Source: Oligoflexia bacterium (lineage in GTDB: Bacteria > Bdellovibrionota_G > JALEGL01). From it: DNA of 64,000 nucleotides. Shown one piece after another: positions 41,024 through 51,061 of the stretch. The notes beneath the pieces were generated by a model that did no database searches, was not told where the DNA came from, and was given only the letters and a program-made list of their open reading frames with translations. Position 1 is the first letter of the stretch; each line of letters begins with the position of its first letter. The translations under genes were made by a program, and so were the position numbers. The DNA lies in NCBI GenBank assembly GCA_035326705.1, contig DAOLES010000004.1:192008-256007 (forward strand), in the 5' to 3' direction.

Positions 41024-42010
41024 TTAAAGGTTAAAAATAAATTGTTCCAGTTGCCAGCGAGCGGGAACGGGGCTGGATTTAAATTGTGTATCTAGGTGAT
41101 TGAGCTGTGTAAACACTTGGTACAATTTCTGACCGGATAAACGTTTTGCTTGCTGTAAATATTTTTTAACAGTGAAGGGGGGAATCCCAGCTTTTTTGGC
41201 TATGCTGGCAGGGGGGCTGGCTGCAAGAGTTTTGCAGAGCATAAGAATACGGGTATGTCTAATCAGTAAGCTTAAAACAACCAAAGGATGGTCACCCTCT
41301 TGTAAAATGAATTTGAGTGTTTCAAGAGCAGCAGGTTTTTTTTGTTCAAAAACCAAATCAATCAATGAGAAAAGATCTTGTCCACTGGACTGTAAAACAA
41401 CCTGATGAATGTCTTCTGCGTTTACTTGGTTTTGAGGATGTTTGTACAAGGCAAGTTTTTCTAGACTATGAAATAGCTTTGCTAGGTCAGCTCCAATATA
41501 ATCCAGTAAAAGAGTGGCTGCTTGTGGATCAAGACTTAAGTTTTTTTCTTGGCTGAATTGCTTTAACCAAGAACTCATTTCATGAATAGAGGGTTGAGGA
41601 CATTCTTGTAAAAGCTTGTGTTTTTGCAAAAGCTTGGTCAGTTTTTTGCGTTTATCCAGCTTGGGGGCAAAGACAATAATTTGGGTAAAATCAGACGGTG
41701 ATTTTAAGTAGCTTTCCCAAATTTTGCTATCCTCTTCTTTAAAATCCTTGTTTAAATAGACCTTAAACAGTTGTTTGGGGGCCATCAAAGCAAAGGTGTT
41801 GGCTTGATCAAAAATGGTTTTCCAACCGTCCTGTTCAGCATTAAAATTGACTTCATTAAAGTCACCCATTTGTGCCAAGCTTTGCTTGGTTTTTTGATAT
41901 TCAAGGTTTTGTAAAAAGCGGTTATCGCCAAAAAGAATGCGTATGGGAGGAGGGGTTTGCACAGCATTGTGATGCCTGTATTTATGCAATATTGCAAGGA
42001 GAATTTGCAT
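41024..42010 (-). CDS. holA: DNA polymerase III delta subunit
   Basis: The delta subunit opens the sliding clamp within the clamp loader. The AAA-like N-terminal part has IRILFGDNRFLQN and FKVYLNKDF; the middle has SLDPQAATLLLDYIGADLAKLFHSLEKLALY and the C-terminal collar domain contains QDLFSLIDLVFEQ and LVVLSLLIRHTRIL, all typical of HolA. ATG 42010 is preferred, leaving 30 bp to the divergent metG; an upstream start at 42145 would overlap metG. The product is 328 residues, normal for delta. Confidence 0.85.
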   Translation of the reverse strand: MQILLAILHKYRHHNAVQTPPPIRILFGDNRFLQNLEYQKTKQSLAQMGDFNEVNFNAEQDGWKTIFDQANTFALMAPKQLFKVYLNKDFKEEDSKIWESYLKSPSDFTQIIVFAPKLDKRKKLTKLLQKHKLLQECPQPSIHEMSSWLKQFSQEKNLSLDPQAATLLLDYIGADLAKLFHSLEKLALYKHPQNQVNAEDIHQVVLQSSGQDLFSLIDLVFEQKKPAALETLKFILQEGDHPLVVLSLLIRHTRILMLCKTLAASPPASIAKKAGIPPFTVKKYLQQAKRLSGQKLYQVFTQLNHLDTQFKSSPVPARWQLEQFIFNL

Positions 42011-42040
42011 TTGCTGATTCGCTTGGTGTAGTAAGAGCCC

Positions 42041-43582
42041 ATGAAGCGTTTTTACATGACCACCCCTCTCTATTATGTCAATGATACTCCCCATATAGGC
42101 CATGCCTATACCACAGTGGTAGCAGATATTTTGACCCGTTATCATCGTTTGTATGGCAATGAAACTTTGCTGTTAACAGGAACAGATGAACATGGGCAAA
42201 AGGTACAAAAAGCAGCCTTGGCAGCCAACAAAGACCCTCAAAAGCATTGTGATGAGATGGCTCAGAACTTTACGCAAATTTGGCAAGAGTTAAACATTGA
42301 TTATGACATTTTTTATAGAACCACAGCCACTGATCATAAAGCGGTTGTGCAAACATGTTTGCAAGAATTGTTTGATAAGGGAGAAATTTACGCCAAGGAA
42401 TATGAAGGTTGGTACGCGCAAAGTGAAGAAGTGTTTTATACAGAAAAAGATTTGGTTGATGGTAAAAGTCCGCAAGGCAATGACGTAGAAAAAATCACAG
42501 AACAAAATTATTTTTTTAAAATGTCAGCCTATCAAGATCAATTGGTGGATTACATTGAAAGCCATGATGATTTTATTTTACCCAAAAGTAAAAAGAACGA
42601 GGTTTTAGGCTTTTTAAAAAAACCTTTGAATGATCTGTGCATTAGCCGTCCCAAAGAGCGTTTAAGTTGGGGAATAGAGTTACCCTTTGATAAAAATTAT
42701 GTCACCTATGTTTGGTTTGATGCTTTAATTAACTATGCTGCAGCAGTTGGACTAAAGCAAGATGAACAACAAGAAACATTTAAACAGTGGTGGCAGCGTC
42801 CCAATGGTGCCATTCATTTGATTGGTAAAGATATTTTGATGACGCATGCTGTGTATTGGCCTACCATGCTGATGGCATTAAATGTGGACTTACCCAAAAC
42901 CATTTTTGCCCATGGCTGGTGGTTAACAAACAATGATGAAAAAATGAGCAAATCCAAAGGCGCGGTGGTTAAACCCTTGGATATGAAAGATATGGTAGGC
43001 GTGGATGCCTTACGTTATTTTTTAATCAGAGATATTCGTTTGGGCAATGATGCGCAGTTTTCTCAAGACTTGGTGGTGACTAGAATCAATACGGATTTGG
43101 CCAACAACTTAGGCAACTTACTTAATAGAGTCAGTAATTTGGTGAGCAAGTATTTTGATGGCAAGATGCCAGCCATGCAAGACTTGAGTGAAGAAGAAAA
43201 ACATTTAAAAAATAAAGTCTTGGCCTTAAAAGCTGAAGTGAAAACTTTAATTGATGATATGGCTCCAGATCAAGCCGTGGCAAAAATCTTTGATGTATTG
43301 ACCTTGGTGAATCAGTATGTGGATGAAAAAGCGCCATGGAAAATGGCCAAAGAAGACGTGTCTGCAGCGGGGCATGTTTTAGGGTTTTGTATAGAAACCA
43401 TTAGGGTCTGTGCCATTTTGTTACAACCGGTGATGCCAGAAAAAATGCAAAATCTTTTTTGTAGACTAGGTGTAAAAAATACAAATATTGATCAAGCAGA
43501 ACAATTTTCAGTGCTCAATACGGATGTGAAAATTGAAAAGGCAGACCCCTTATTCCCTAGAATTGATTTGCCAAAAAATTAA
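42041..43582 (+). CDS. metG: Methionyl-tRNA synthetase
   Basis: The enzyme charges tRNA-Met. Class I signatures are present: HIGH (residues 18-21) in VNDTPHIGHAYTT and KMSKS in NNDEKMSKSKGAVV. The connective peptide reads YEGWYAQSEEVFYTEKDLVDG and lacks the zinc-binding cysteines, so it is the zinc-free type. It has no C-terminal dimerisation domain and is 513 residues long. It is divergent from holA across 30 bp. Confidence 0.96.
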   Translation: MKRFYMTTPLYYVNDTPHIGHAYTTVVADILTRYHRLYGNETLLLTGTDEHGQKVQKAALAANKDPQKHCDEMAQNFTQIWQELNIDYDIFYRTTATDHKAVVQTCLQELFDKGEIYAKEYEGWYAQSEEVFYTEKDLVDGKSPQGNDVEKITEQNYFFKMSAYQDQLVDYIESHDDFILPKSKKNEVLGFLKKPLNDLCISRPKERLSWGIELPFDKNYVTYVWFDALINYAAAVGLKQDEQQETFKQWWQRPNGAIHLIGKDILMTHAVYWPTMLMALNVDLPKTIFAHGWWLTNNDEKMSKSKGAVVKPLDMKDMVGVDALRYFLIRDIRLGNDAQFSQDLVVTRINTDLANNLGNLLNRVSNLVSKYFDGKMPAMQDLSEEEKHLKNKVLALKAEVKTLIDDMAPDQAVAKIFDVLTLVNQYVDEKAPWKMAKEDVSAAGHVLGFCIETIRVCAILLQPVMPEKMQNLFCRLGVKNTNIDQAEQFSVLNTDVKIEKADPLFPRIDLPKN

Positions 43583-43605
43583 ATTTAAAAAGAAAATAAT
43601 AAATC

Positions 43606-45249
43606 TTATAATTTGCAAATAGAATAAGACGGTCTGCTATAGATCATGGTTTTACATAAACTGTAAGGCTCGTTGTGATCTTCTGCAATAAAATCAACAG
43701 ATGAAAATAAAGTGTAATTATTGTTGTAGGGAGGAAAAATTAAGTAAGCATTTTGTTTTAAGTCTATGGACGTATCTGTTTTTTGAAAAAAATAAAAACT
43801 ATGCGGCATAAAATCTATAAAAGTTAAAGCTTCTAAGCCGTAGTAATAAGAGTAAAAATAAAATATACTTTTTTCTGGCAGCTCCTGCTTAATAAAATCT
43901 GCCACCTCGCTTTGCGGTTTCCAATTGAGTATATGATTAACCGGTAATCCTATACCTCCTTTTGGACGAGCTGAGTGCCGTTTTACATGCCATAGTTCAA
44001 ACTTTTTTTGAGAGATGTTAAAAGTATGAGAGTAGGTTGGATAATCTAAATTAAAGCCAATCAACACAAGCGCGGCCAAGGCAATAAGACGTGCACTTAA
44101 GGGTTTTTTAGATGGATCAAACAAAGCATGAATCAATAACGATAAAAATATTCCAAAGAGGCACCAAGCAAAAAACATAGGCCCCCAAAGATGTCTAAAC
44201 CAACCGGTTTTATTTAAAATAATAAACCAAGCAATGTAAAAAAAATGGCTCAAGTACAAGGTGTTAAGACAAAAGATTTTTTTCAGTGTATCCTGTTTTT
44301 TATAAAGCACAAAAGCAATGGCAAGCCAAAAGACAAGAATGCTGTACACCCCAAGATCATATGACACGGTTATATTGGTTTGAATCTGTTTGAATATTTT
44401 TTCTAAATCAAAATGATTAAAGGTTGAAGTGCCAGAGCCACCATAAGAAAACTTAAGAAGACTTGCAGAAAAATAGGTTTTTACTGCTTGAAAAGAAAAG
44501 ATGTTAATAATGATAATGATTTTTATCAATAGCCAAGAAACAGGGCTGATGAGAAAAAATGTTAAGTATTTAAAACTGGCTTTTAAAGGCTTTTTTAAAA
44601 AAACAGCCACTAAAAAACCTGATGCTGGAATAAAGTAGATGACTTTGCATAAAACAGCAAAAGATAAAAATAGACTTGATAGGTTGAGTTGATTTTTTTT
44701 ATAAAATAGTAAGGCCAATAAAAAAAACAGTAGTCCGGTAGATTCAGCATAGTTTTGATAAATATATTCCATGTAAATTTGAGGTAAAGTGTAGAAACAT
44801 AAAAAAACACAAAAGCAAGCCAACTTGCCAAAATGTTTTGCAGTTAGTCCAAGCACAAGCATGAATAAAAGTGTCATCACCATAAATGGGATAAGGGCAG
44901 CGGAGAATCGATTGCTGCCAAAAATAAATACAGTTATAGCTGCTGCAAGGGTATGAACAGGGCCCACAGTCGCATGCAGGTCAAACCAATTGAATCCGTG
45001 TTCATCAATAAGCGCGCAGGTGGCAAAAATATCATTGATACAGTCTTGTTTTTGCGGAGTGTAATTGCTGTCTATTGGCACAAGGGAGGATGCATATTTT
45101 CCATGCAGCGCAAGATTGTGTGAAGTACTGTAAAACCAAGCACTGTCTTGGCTGATTCCACCGTAGGTATGAAAAAAGACCAAACCTTTTAACATCAGAA
45201 TAAAGGTCAGCGTGACGGTTAAGCAAAGGGCTTGATTTCTTTTTTGCAA
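43606..45249 (-). CDS. GT-C fold membrane glycosyltransferase (family 39/83-like)
   Basis: The 547-residue protein has about eleven membrane segments. The first periplasmic loop contains YGGISQDSAWFYSTSHNLALHGKY, with the Asp typical of the catalytic acidic residue in GT-C lipid-linked sugar transferases, and a further loop has DLHATVGPVHTLAAAITVFIFGSNRFSAALI. The C-terminal part is a soluble domain. It probably transfers a sugar from a polyprenyl carrier to a surface polymer, lipid or protein. It starts with TTG; no pathway genes are adjacent. Confidence 0.7.
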   Translation of the reverse strand: MQKRNQALCLTVTLTFILMLKGLVFFHTYGGISQDSAWFYSTSHNLALHGKYASSLVPIDSNYTPQKQDCINDIFATCALIDEHGFNWFDLHATVGPVHTLAAAITVFIFGSNRFSAALIPFMVMTLLFMLVLGLTAKHFGKLACFCVFLCFYTLPQIYMEYIYQNYAESTGLLFFLLALLFYKKNQLNLSSLFLSFAVLCKVIYFIPASGFLVAVFLKKPLKASFKYLTFFLISPVSWLLIKIIIIINIFSFQAVKTYFSASLLKFSYGGSGTSTFNHFDLEKIFKQIQTNITVSYDLGVYSILVFWLAIAFVLYKKQDTLKKIFCLNTLYLSHFFYIAWFIILNKTGWFRHLWGPMFFAWCLFGIFLSLLIHALFDPSKKPLSARLIALAALVLIGFNLDYPTYSHTFNISQKKFELWHVKRHSARPKGGIGLPVNHILNWKPQSEVADFIKQELPEKSIFYFYSYYYGLEALTFIDFMPHSFYFFQKTDTSIDLKQNAYLIFPPYNNNYTLFSSVDFIAEDHNEPYSLCKTMIYSRPSYSICKL

Positions 45250-45385
45250 ACAATAATTGATGATATTGTTTAGAATAGGATTAAAAGAGGTATGTTTTAC
45301 TGCTGGAATAATACATCATGCTAACAAAAAATAGGGTGTATACAAAGCAAAATTAAAATTTGTTAAGCCGCTAAAGCCAGAAATT

Positions 45386-46468
45386 TTAATCAGTGTTTAA
45401 TATGCAAAGTTGATAAAACTCTTCTGGGAGGGTTTTTTGTTGTTCTTGGTTGTCAGCAAATACTTCATCAAAACTTGTATGGATAATGTTTCCTTGTTTA
45501 AAGCCTAAAATTTGATTGAATTGTTTTTGTTTAATCAACTCAGCAGCTTTTGCAGCCAATGAAAAAGCCAGAATTCTATCCATAGCACTGGCTGCACCAC
45601 CGCGTTGCAAATGGCCCAGAACCAAAGAACGGGCATCCCAATCAACAAAATCATTCATCCAGTCACTAATATAATCAGCTATGCCGCCATAGCGTATACC
45701 GCCTTTGGCACTCATGCCTTTAAAGCTTTCATCTTGTTCAAAGATTTGTATTGGCTTATCATTTTCATCCAGCAATATGGCCCCTTCAGCTACGGCAATC
45801 AGCAAGTATTTTTTTTGCCCTTCAAATCGCTTAAGAATATTTTGTTTGAGCTGATCCAATCGAACGGGGTGTTCAGGAACTAAAATAATATCACAATTTG
45901 AGGCTAATCCAGCATAGGCTGTTAAATGACCGGTATGTCTACCCATCACTTCAATGACCATGGCACGACTATGGCTTTTTGCGCTGGTTTTAACTTGCTC
46001 TATGCTTTGGCAGACAGTTTCTACAGCGCTGACAAAACCTATGCTAAAGTCATTGTGTGGGATATCGTTATCAATGGTTTTTGGGATGCCCATGATGGGG
46101 ATGCCAAGTTTTTCATGAATTTGCTTGGCTACATAGAGGGTGCTATCCCCGCCAATGATGACCAAAACATCCAAAGCATGTTCCTTGATGGTTTTGGTGA
46201 TGTTATCCAATTTGTCTTGTGAGTTGAGGGGAAAACTTTTGGCACTTTTTAAAATGGTTCCACCTTGATGACTGATTTCATCAATCATGCTTGCGTCCAT
46301 AGGAATAAATTGATTTTCAATTAAACCATTCCATGAACGATAAAAGCCAATGACCCGGTTGTCAGGTAAACTGGCTTTGATTAAGCCGGCTATAGCGTTG
46401 TTAAGACCGGGACAGTCACCGCCTCCTGTAATAAGGCCTATATTTAAAGCGTTGTTTGTTTTTGACAT
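45386..46468 (-). CDS. pfkA: 6-phosphofructokinase, phosphate donor uncertain
   Basis: The enzyme phosphorylates fructose 6-phosphate. GLITGGGDCPGLNNAI, GIPKTIDNDIPHNDFSIGF, EVMGRHTGHLTAYAGLA and LGHLQRGGAASAMDRILA are the family motifs. The donor motif is IIGGDSTL rather than GGDGS of ATP enzymes, and PKTIDND carries the Lys typical of pyrophosphate-dependent or mixed group III enzymes, so the donor may be ATP or PPi. ATG 46468 (MSKTNNALNI) is chosen; 46483 is possible. Its start lies within the 3' end of cutA, so the two are coupled. Confidence 0.9.
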   Translation of the reverse strand: MSKTNNALNIGLITGGGDCPGLNNAIAGLIKASLPDNRVIGFYRSWNGLIENQFIPMDASMIDEISHQGGTILKSAKSFPLNSQDKLDNITKTIKEHALDVLVIIGGDSTLYVAKQIHEKLGIPIMGIPKTIDNDIPHNDFSIGFVSAVETVCQSIEQVKTSAKSHSRAMVIEVMGRHTGHLTAYAGLASNCDIILVPEHPVRLDQLKQNILKRFEGQKKYLLIAVAEGAILLDENDKPIQIFEQDESFKGMSAKGGIRYGGIADYISDWMNDFVDWDARSLVLGHLQRGGAASAMDRILAFSLAAKAAELIKQKQFNQILGFKQGNIIHTSFDEVFADNQEQQKTLPEEFYQLCILNTD

Positions 46469-46779
46469 GATTCTAACATCCATTGTTGATAGTTTGCATC
46501 GACATGACTCAGATTAATGCTGATAATTTCAGGGCAATCATAAGTATGATGCTGTTTAATGCATTCATATAGCTTTTTTTCTAAATGCGATAAAGTTTTA
46601 AAGTAAACTAAATATTCTTGGCTTTCTTCAATAGTACCATCCCATTTATACAGGGATGTCATAGGACTTTGAATTTGTGCGCAGGCGCAGATATTTTGTT
46701 CTATACAAACTTGAGCTACTTTTTTAGCCAGCTCTTTAGAGGGAAAACTGCTCATAATTATGAGACTGTGTTTTTTCAT
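46444..46779 (-). CDS. cutA: Divalent-cation tolerance protein CutA
   Basis: The 111-residue protein has the CutA1 pattern: IIMSSFPSKELAKKVA, ICACAQIQSPMTSLYKWDGTIEESQEYLVYFKT and HHTYDCPEIISINL (usually HPYE.PEI). CutA forms a PII-like trimer; a role in copper tolerance is traditional but disputed. It overlaps pfkA by 25 bp upstream of it on the same strand. Confidence 0.9.
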   Translation of the reverse strand: MKKHSLIIMSSFPSKELAKKVAQVCIEQNICACAQIQSPMTSLYKWDGTIEESQEYLVYFKTLSHLEKKLYECIKQHHTYDCPEIISINLSHVDANYQQWMLESCQKQTTL

Positions 46780-46908
46780 ATGAGAAAGCTAACAAAAATA
46801 CAAAAACATGGCCAGTGCTATTCAATCTATGGATTGATTTTGCTTAAGTTTTAGCACTTTTTATACACAAGCTTTGAAATAAATAGATATTTTTTTAGCC
46901 AAGGCAGT

Positions 46909-48534
46909 TTAATTTGAATTGTTTGTACTAAATATATTTTCATAACTTGACTTGCTAATAAAACCATAACGTTTAAGAAGGTAGAGTTTATTTTGGTATT
47001 TATCTGCGCAAACATTTTGTTCAGCATTAACCAGTTTTGACCACCATTGCGGATGAGGATGTCTTTTAATCTCTTCAACATAGGTGGCAACATCTTCTTG
47101 GAGTGAGAAGTTCCCATATGGCCGGATATATCCACAAAATGGCCTTTTAGAGAGATCGTGCAACAGTTGGTTTTCAGTATGGGATAGGTTTTCTCCACTT
47201 AATATTTTTGAGTAAACAGCAATAGCTTCAGCAGAAGCCTTTAAATCATGATTCCAGACTTGAAAGTAAAGATCTTCATTGCCAAATACAAGTTGTTTGT
47301 AATCTTCATCATTCACTTTTTGCCATAGATCGTTAAAATATGACGATTGATCATAAGTGAGTATATTATGGTAAGCATGTGCAAGTTCGTGAAAAAATTC
47401 TGGTAAACCCATGCTAGGAGAAAAGTTGATTTCTTGGTTTACAATATGGGTATACACTTTCTTTGATCCCACAGAGAAACTAAGAACTGATGCTTGAGTG
47501 TCTGCTGAACTTAAGTCGTGGTCTGAACTGTTCTTAATAAAAATTTTGGTTAATTTGGGTAGGGGTGGATGATCTTTTGCCCAGCTTTGTAAATAATTCA
47601 GCAGCTGATAAAGTTCTTCATTGGCGATGCGGATCATATAATAGTTGCGACCAGTCTGTTTTACAAGGTGTTCGTTGGTATAACCACTGTCATCAACTTG
47701 CCTTAGATCAGGGTAATGGTTTTGTAACTTTTGAATGATGTAGCTCTTGGTAATTAGTCTGGCAAGCAATTGGCTTGCAGAAAGATGTTTCTCATTTAAG
47801 GTTAATCCAGATGAATTGTGGGCTGAGTTCAGTAGGTAACTATGCAATTTGATATCTAAATATCCAAGGGAGTGCTCATCAGACAAGTAGACGATAGGTG
47901 TAAATGTTTTTTTATCGCCGTGTGCAGTAAAACTTTTGAGTTGAATGGGAATAGGGTTTTGTGTATGCGCAATGCCTTCAAAGTTTAAGGGTGCATGCAG
48001 TTTGTTACTGTAAAGTGAAAAAATGGGTGTATTAAGTTCGTCATTAAAATAAAGTTCAAGTTGGGCTGGATTATCGCTGTATAAAGACAGTGTATGTTGA
48101 GTTGAGTTTTTTTGATAGCGCACATAAGCGTGAGGATCAATTTCTAAACTAAGGTTTGCCAAGCTATCATGGATCATAGGTTGATAATCCGGCTTGAAAG
48201 TAAAACTAACTGCCTCATGCTTTCCAGGATAATAAGTGAAGGATTGATTCTCAGTGTTGTTGTAAAAACAGGCCAAAGATAGTTTTGAAGAGCAATTTTC
48301 AGTCAAAGCAATCTGATAGGTAAAATCAGGGAGGTAGTCAGGTTTGAAAATAGATAATGTAAACCCATTGAGCATAAGTTTTTTATTTTTATTAATATAA
48401 ACAGATAATACATTGGAGTACTTATCATATACACAATCATCGCATTCAATATGATGGTGTCCTAGCATTTGGTTGATATTGCCAGCAAAGCTTGTGCTTA
48501 GTAAAACAAAACAAATTAGTACAAAAAATCTCAT
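46909..48534 (-). CDS. Secreted zinc metallopeptidase-like protein
   Basis: ATG 48534 begins a signal peptide (MRFFVLICFVLLSTSFAG). The long N-terminal half is beta-rich. The C-terminal half has the zinc-binding HExxH motif in PEFFHELAHAYHN (about residue 375 of the mature reading) and a downstream Glu in EDVATYVEE about 100 residues later, giving a gluzincin-like arrangement. Several cysteines near the end may form disulfides. It is probably exported and may act on peptides or cell walls. The peptidase family was not recognised. Confidence 0.72.
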   Translation of the reverse strand: MRFFVLICFVLLSTSFAGNINQMLGHHHIECDDCVYDKYSNVLSVYINKNKKLMLNGFTLSIFKPDYLPDFTYQIALTENCSSKLSLACFYNNTENQSFTYYPGKHEAVSFTFKPDYQPMIHDSLANLSLEIDPHAYVRYQKNSTQHTLSLYSDNPAQLELYFNDELNTPIFSLYSNKLHAPLNFEGIAHTQNPIPIQLKSFTAHGDKKTFTPIVYLSDEHSLGYLDIKLHSYLLNSAHNSSGLTLNEKHLSASQLLARLITKSYIIQKLQNHYPDLRQVDDSGYTNEHLVKQTGRNYYMIRIANEELYQLLNYLQSWAKDHPPLPKLTKIFIKNSSDHDLSSADTQASVLSFSVGSKKVYTHIVNQEINFSPSMGLPEFFHELAHAYHNILTYDQSSYFNDLWQKVNDEDYKQLVFGNEDLYFQVWNHDLKASAEAIAVYSKILSGENLSHTENQLLHDLSKRPFCGYIRPYGNFSLQEDVATYVEEIKRHPHPQWWSKLVNAEQNVCADKYQNKLYLLKRYGFISKSSYENIFSTNNSN

Positions 48535-48634
48535 GCAATGCGTCTTATAATAATCAATAATAAAAATCAAAGGGTTTAGACTAAAGTTAAGATGGGTGGA
48601 TGATTCTTGGGAACTTAGGTATAATGATCTTTCA

Positions 48635-49177
48635 ATGAATATAAAATTGAAAATAGTTCAACTAGGCCTTATTTTTTTTGTAGCAGTGGTGCATGCCCAA
48701 GATTACTGTGAGCCACCTGTGCGCGGTGTTTATGAATCTGGACCTGATTTAAAAGATATTTTTTCTTTTCAAGCCAGCGAGGTTCCTGTGTTTGTAGAAG
48801 ATGATTTTTTATTGGAACCAGGAAAACAGGCGGGGCAGTTTTTTTTAAAGACAAGTGTGGAAGATATAAAAGCCAAGTTGCCTTTGGGAGAAGGAAAAAA
48901 TAAAGCCAACCCCATCAATCAACAAAATAATGTTTATTATGAAAGCTATGCAGAGGGTTTAGGGTTTTATTTTAAGCAAGACAACTTGGTTTTGATTGAA
49001 GTGAACAATGTGGATTATAAAACACGTGATAGCTTGGCTATTGGAGCAAGTGAAAAAAAATTACAAGACATCAAAGACTGTCAGGTCAGTAAAAACCAAT
49101 ACCAATGCGATGGCATTAACTTTATTTTATTAGATGAAGTCATAAAAACAATTCACATTTTTGTGAAAAACGATTAA
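48635..49177 (+). CDS. Secreted protein of unknown function
   Basis: ATG 48635 (MNIKLKIVQLGLIFFVAVVHAQ) gives a signal peptide. The 180-residue product contains two strand-rich halves; KTSVEDIKAKLPLGEGKNKANP and ALIGASEKKLQDIKDCQ-like segments (LAIGASEKKLQDIKDC) look like a repeated module that may resemble NTF2- or BLIP-like periplasmic folds, but no family is firm. It is 9 bp upstream of the DUF442-like gene and probably shares its transcript. Confidence 0.68.
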   Translation: MNIKLKIVQLGLIFFVAVVHAQDYCEPPVRGVYESGPDLKDIFSFQASEVPVFVEDDFLLEPGKQAGQFFLKTSVEDIKAKLPLGEGKNKANPINQQNNVYYESYAEGLGFYFKQDNLVLIEVNNVDYKTRDSLAIGASEKKLQDIKDCQVSKNQYQCDGINFILLDEVIKTIHIFVKND

Positions 49178-49186
49178 CCTTGCAGC

Positions 49187-49621
49187 ATGCAATTAACAAC
49201 ACCCTATGTATTTAATGAAGAATCATCCCAAATGTGCTCTGGGCAAATTTCACCGCAAGATGTTCCAGTCTTAAAACAAGAAGGTTTTGCGCATGTGATT
49301 AATTTAAGAGGGCAAGATGAAATGCCTTCACCGCTTGAAGAAAAAACATGGTTTGCTGACACAGGTATACAATACCATCATTTGAATATTGCCAGTGCCA
49401 ATGATTTATCCAAAAGCAATGTTGAGGCTTTTAGTCAAATGCTTGCAAATATTGGTTCTGAAAAAACATTGGTTCATTGTGGAAGCTCCAATCGTGTTGG
49501 AGCCATGTATGCCCTAAAAGCCTACTGGTTAGATGGCAAAAATAAAGAAGAAAGTATAGCTATTGGTGAGCAAGCTGGATTGACCAGTTTAAAAGAGACC
49601 GTTCTTGCCTTAATGGCTTAA
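49187..49621 (+). CDS. DUF442/beta-lactamase-hydrolase-like phosphatase domain protein
   Basis: The 144-residue protein resembles the dual-specificity phosphatase-like DUF442 family. GQISPQDVPVLKQEGFAHVINLR and the loop HCGSSNRVGAMYAL match; the loop is CX4R, as in DUF442 (CRSGTR), not the classical CX5R. ATG 49187 follows the preceding gene by 9 bp. Members are linked to sulfide/persulfide metabolism (BLH) or act as phosphatases; which applies here is unclear. Confidence 0.78.
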   Translation: MQLTTPYVFNEESSQMCSGQISPQDVPVLKQEGFAHVINLRGQDEMPSPLEEKTWFADTGIQYHHLNIASANDLSKSNVEAFSQMLANIGSEKTLVHCGSSNRVGAMYALKAYWLDGKNKEESIAIGEQAGLTSLKETVLALMA

Positions 49622-49645
49622 GAATTACTTGAGCTTAAAACCACT

Positions 49646-51004
49646 TTATGGATTGTTTAAAATACTAGGTTTAAAACAAGCCATGAGTGTTTTTCGAATA
49701 TAGTACAAGGCAGCAAGACCTGCAAAAATGTTGGCAAGACCGGCAGCATAATAAATGCCACTGAGTTTAAAAAAATAACTTAAAACAAAGGCTAAGGGAA
49801 TATACAAGATCAGCGTTCTTAAAATGGTAATCCACAAGGCAAGTTTTGGTTTTCCCATTGAAATTAGAGAAGAATTGGTGTTGGCCAGAAAACTCAAAAA
49901 AACATAGCTTAGGGCAACTGACTGCATATAAATGGTTGCACTACGGATAACCTCGGGATTGTTACTAAAAAGCTGACTAACATTTTGGGCAAAAATCACG
50001 CAGATTAAACCCATAATCAATAAAATTACAGTTGAGCTTTTATTGGCAAAAGCAATGCCTTGTTTTAAACGATCATTAAGGTGAGCACCAAAATTTTGTC
50101 CAGCATAAGGGCCAAGACCAGCGGCTATACCCATCAAAGGAATGGTGACAAAGGACTCTACTTTTGAAGCCACTCCAAAACCGGCAATGGCCTCAGGACC
50201 GTATTGGGCAATCATTTTGGTGATGATGGCAATAGAAATAGGGCCAATCATATTATTTAAGGCTGCAGGAATGCCCAAGCGTATGAGATCACGTATGTGT
50301 TGCAAACTTTCTTGTATGTTTTTAAACGGACGAACCAAAAGCTTTTCTCGATAATGTAAAACCAAAAGTCCGGCTATAAGGGTAAAAACTCTAGAGATAA
50401 CGGTTGCGTACGCTGCGCCCTTAATGCCAAAAGCTGGAAAACCAAAGTAGCCAAAAATTAAAATAGGATCAAAAATAGCATTGACGCCAGCGGCAACCAA
50501 CATAACAATGGCTGGAAACAAAGTGTCTCCCAAGCCTCTAATGGCACCATTGCCCATCATGGGGATTAACAAAAATATAATGCTGTAGTACCAGATTTGC
50601 ATATAGTCTTTAATTAAGGGCATTAAGTGGTCTTTGGCGCCAAGGCTTTGAAAAACCCAATCTAGGCTTAATTGACCAAAGAGTGAAATAAACAATACAA
50701 TGACCAAAGCAAAACACAGACAATCAGAAACAGTTTGTTTGATTTTTTGACTTCTTTGTTCACCCATCAGACGTGAAATCATGCTGGTCATGGCCATGGT
50801 CATGCCAAAAGAAATGCTACCCACCAACATCACTACAGGAAACGTAAAGCTGATAGCAGCTAATGCATCTGTTCCTAAACGACCAATAAAATAGGTGTCT
50901 ATCAAATTAAAGACCATGATTGAAAAAACACCCACCATCATGGGTAAAGCCAGTTTAATGATGTGAGCTGCAACAGGCCCTTGTGTTAAATTTTTACGTT
51001 TCAT
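49646..51004 (-). CDS. MATE-family multidrug/cation efflux protein
   Basis: The 452-residue protein has twelve membrane segments in two homologous halves. The start KLALPMMVGVFSIMVFNLIDTYFIGRLGTDALAAISFTFPV and, in the second half, LIRLGIPAALNNMIGPISIAI are typical of MepA/DinF-like MATE antiporters, driven by Na+ or H+. The substrate is not predictable. It is divergent from the alkyltransferase-like gene with a short shared promoter region. Confidence 0.92.
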   Translation of the reverse strand: MKRKNLTQGPVAAHIIKLALPMMVGVFSIMVFNLIDTYFIGRLGTDALAAISFTFPVVMLVGSISFGMTMAMTSMISRLMGEQRSQKIKQTVSDCLCFALVIVLFISLFGQLSLDWVFQSLGAKDHLMPLIKDYMQIWYYSIIFLLIPMMGNGAIRGLGDTLFPAIVMLVAAGVNAIFDPILIFGYFGFPAFGIKGAAYATVISRVFTLIAGLLVLHYREKLLVRPFKNIQESLQHIRDLIRLGIPAALNNMIGPISIAIITKMIAQYGPEAIAGFGVASKVESFVTIPLMGIAAGLGPYAGQNFGAHLNDRLKQGIAFANKSSTVILLIMGLICVIFAQNVSQLFSNNPEVIRSATIYMQSVALSYVFLSFLANTNSSLISMGKPKLALWITILRTLILYIPLAFVLSYFFKLSGIYYAAGLANIFAGLAALYYIRKTLMACFKPSILNNP

Positions 51005-51061
51005 AAAGAATCCGTTAAGTTAGCATTGTGTGTATGTGGTGGTAAAGGTATATTTGTTTTA

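Noticed and set aside
49187..49621. Classical CX5R protein tyrosine phosphatase
   Set aside because: The loop is CX4R (HCGSSNR), fitting the DUF442-like family instead.
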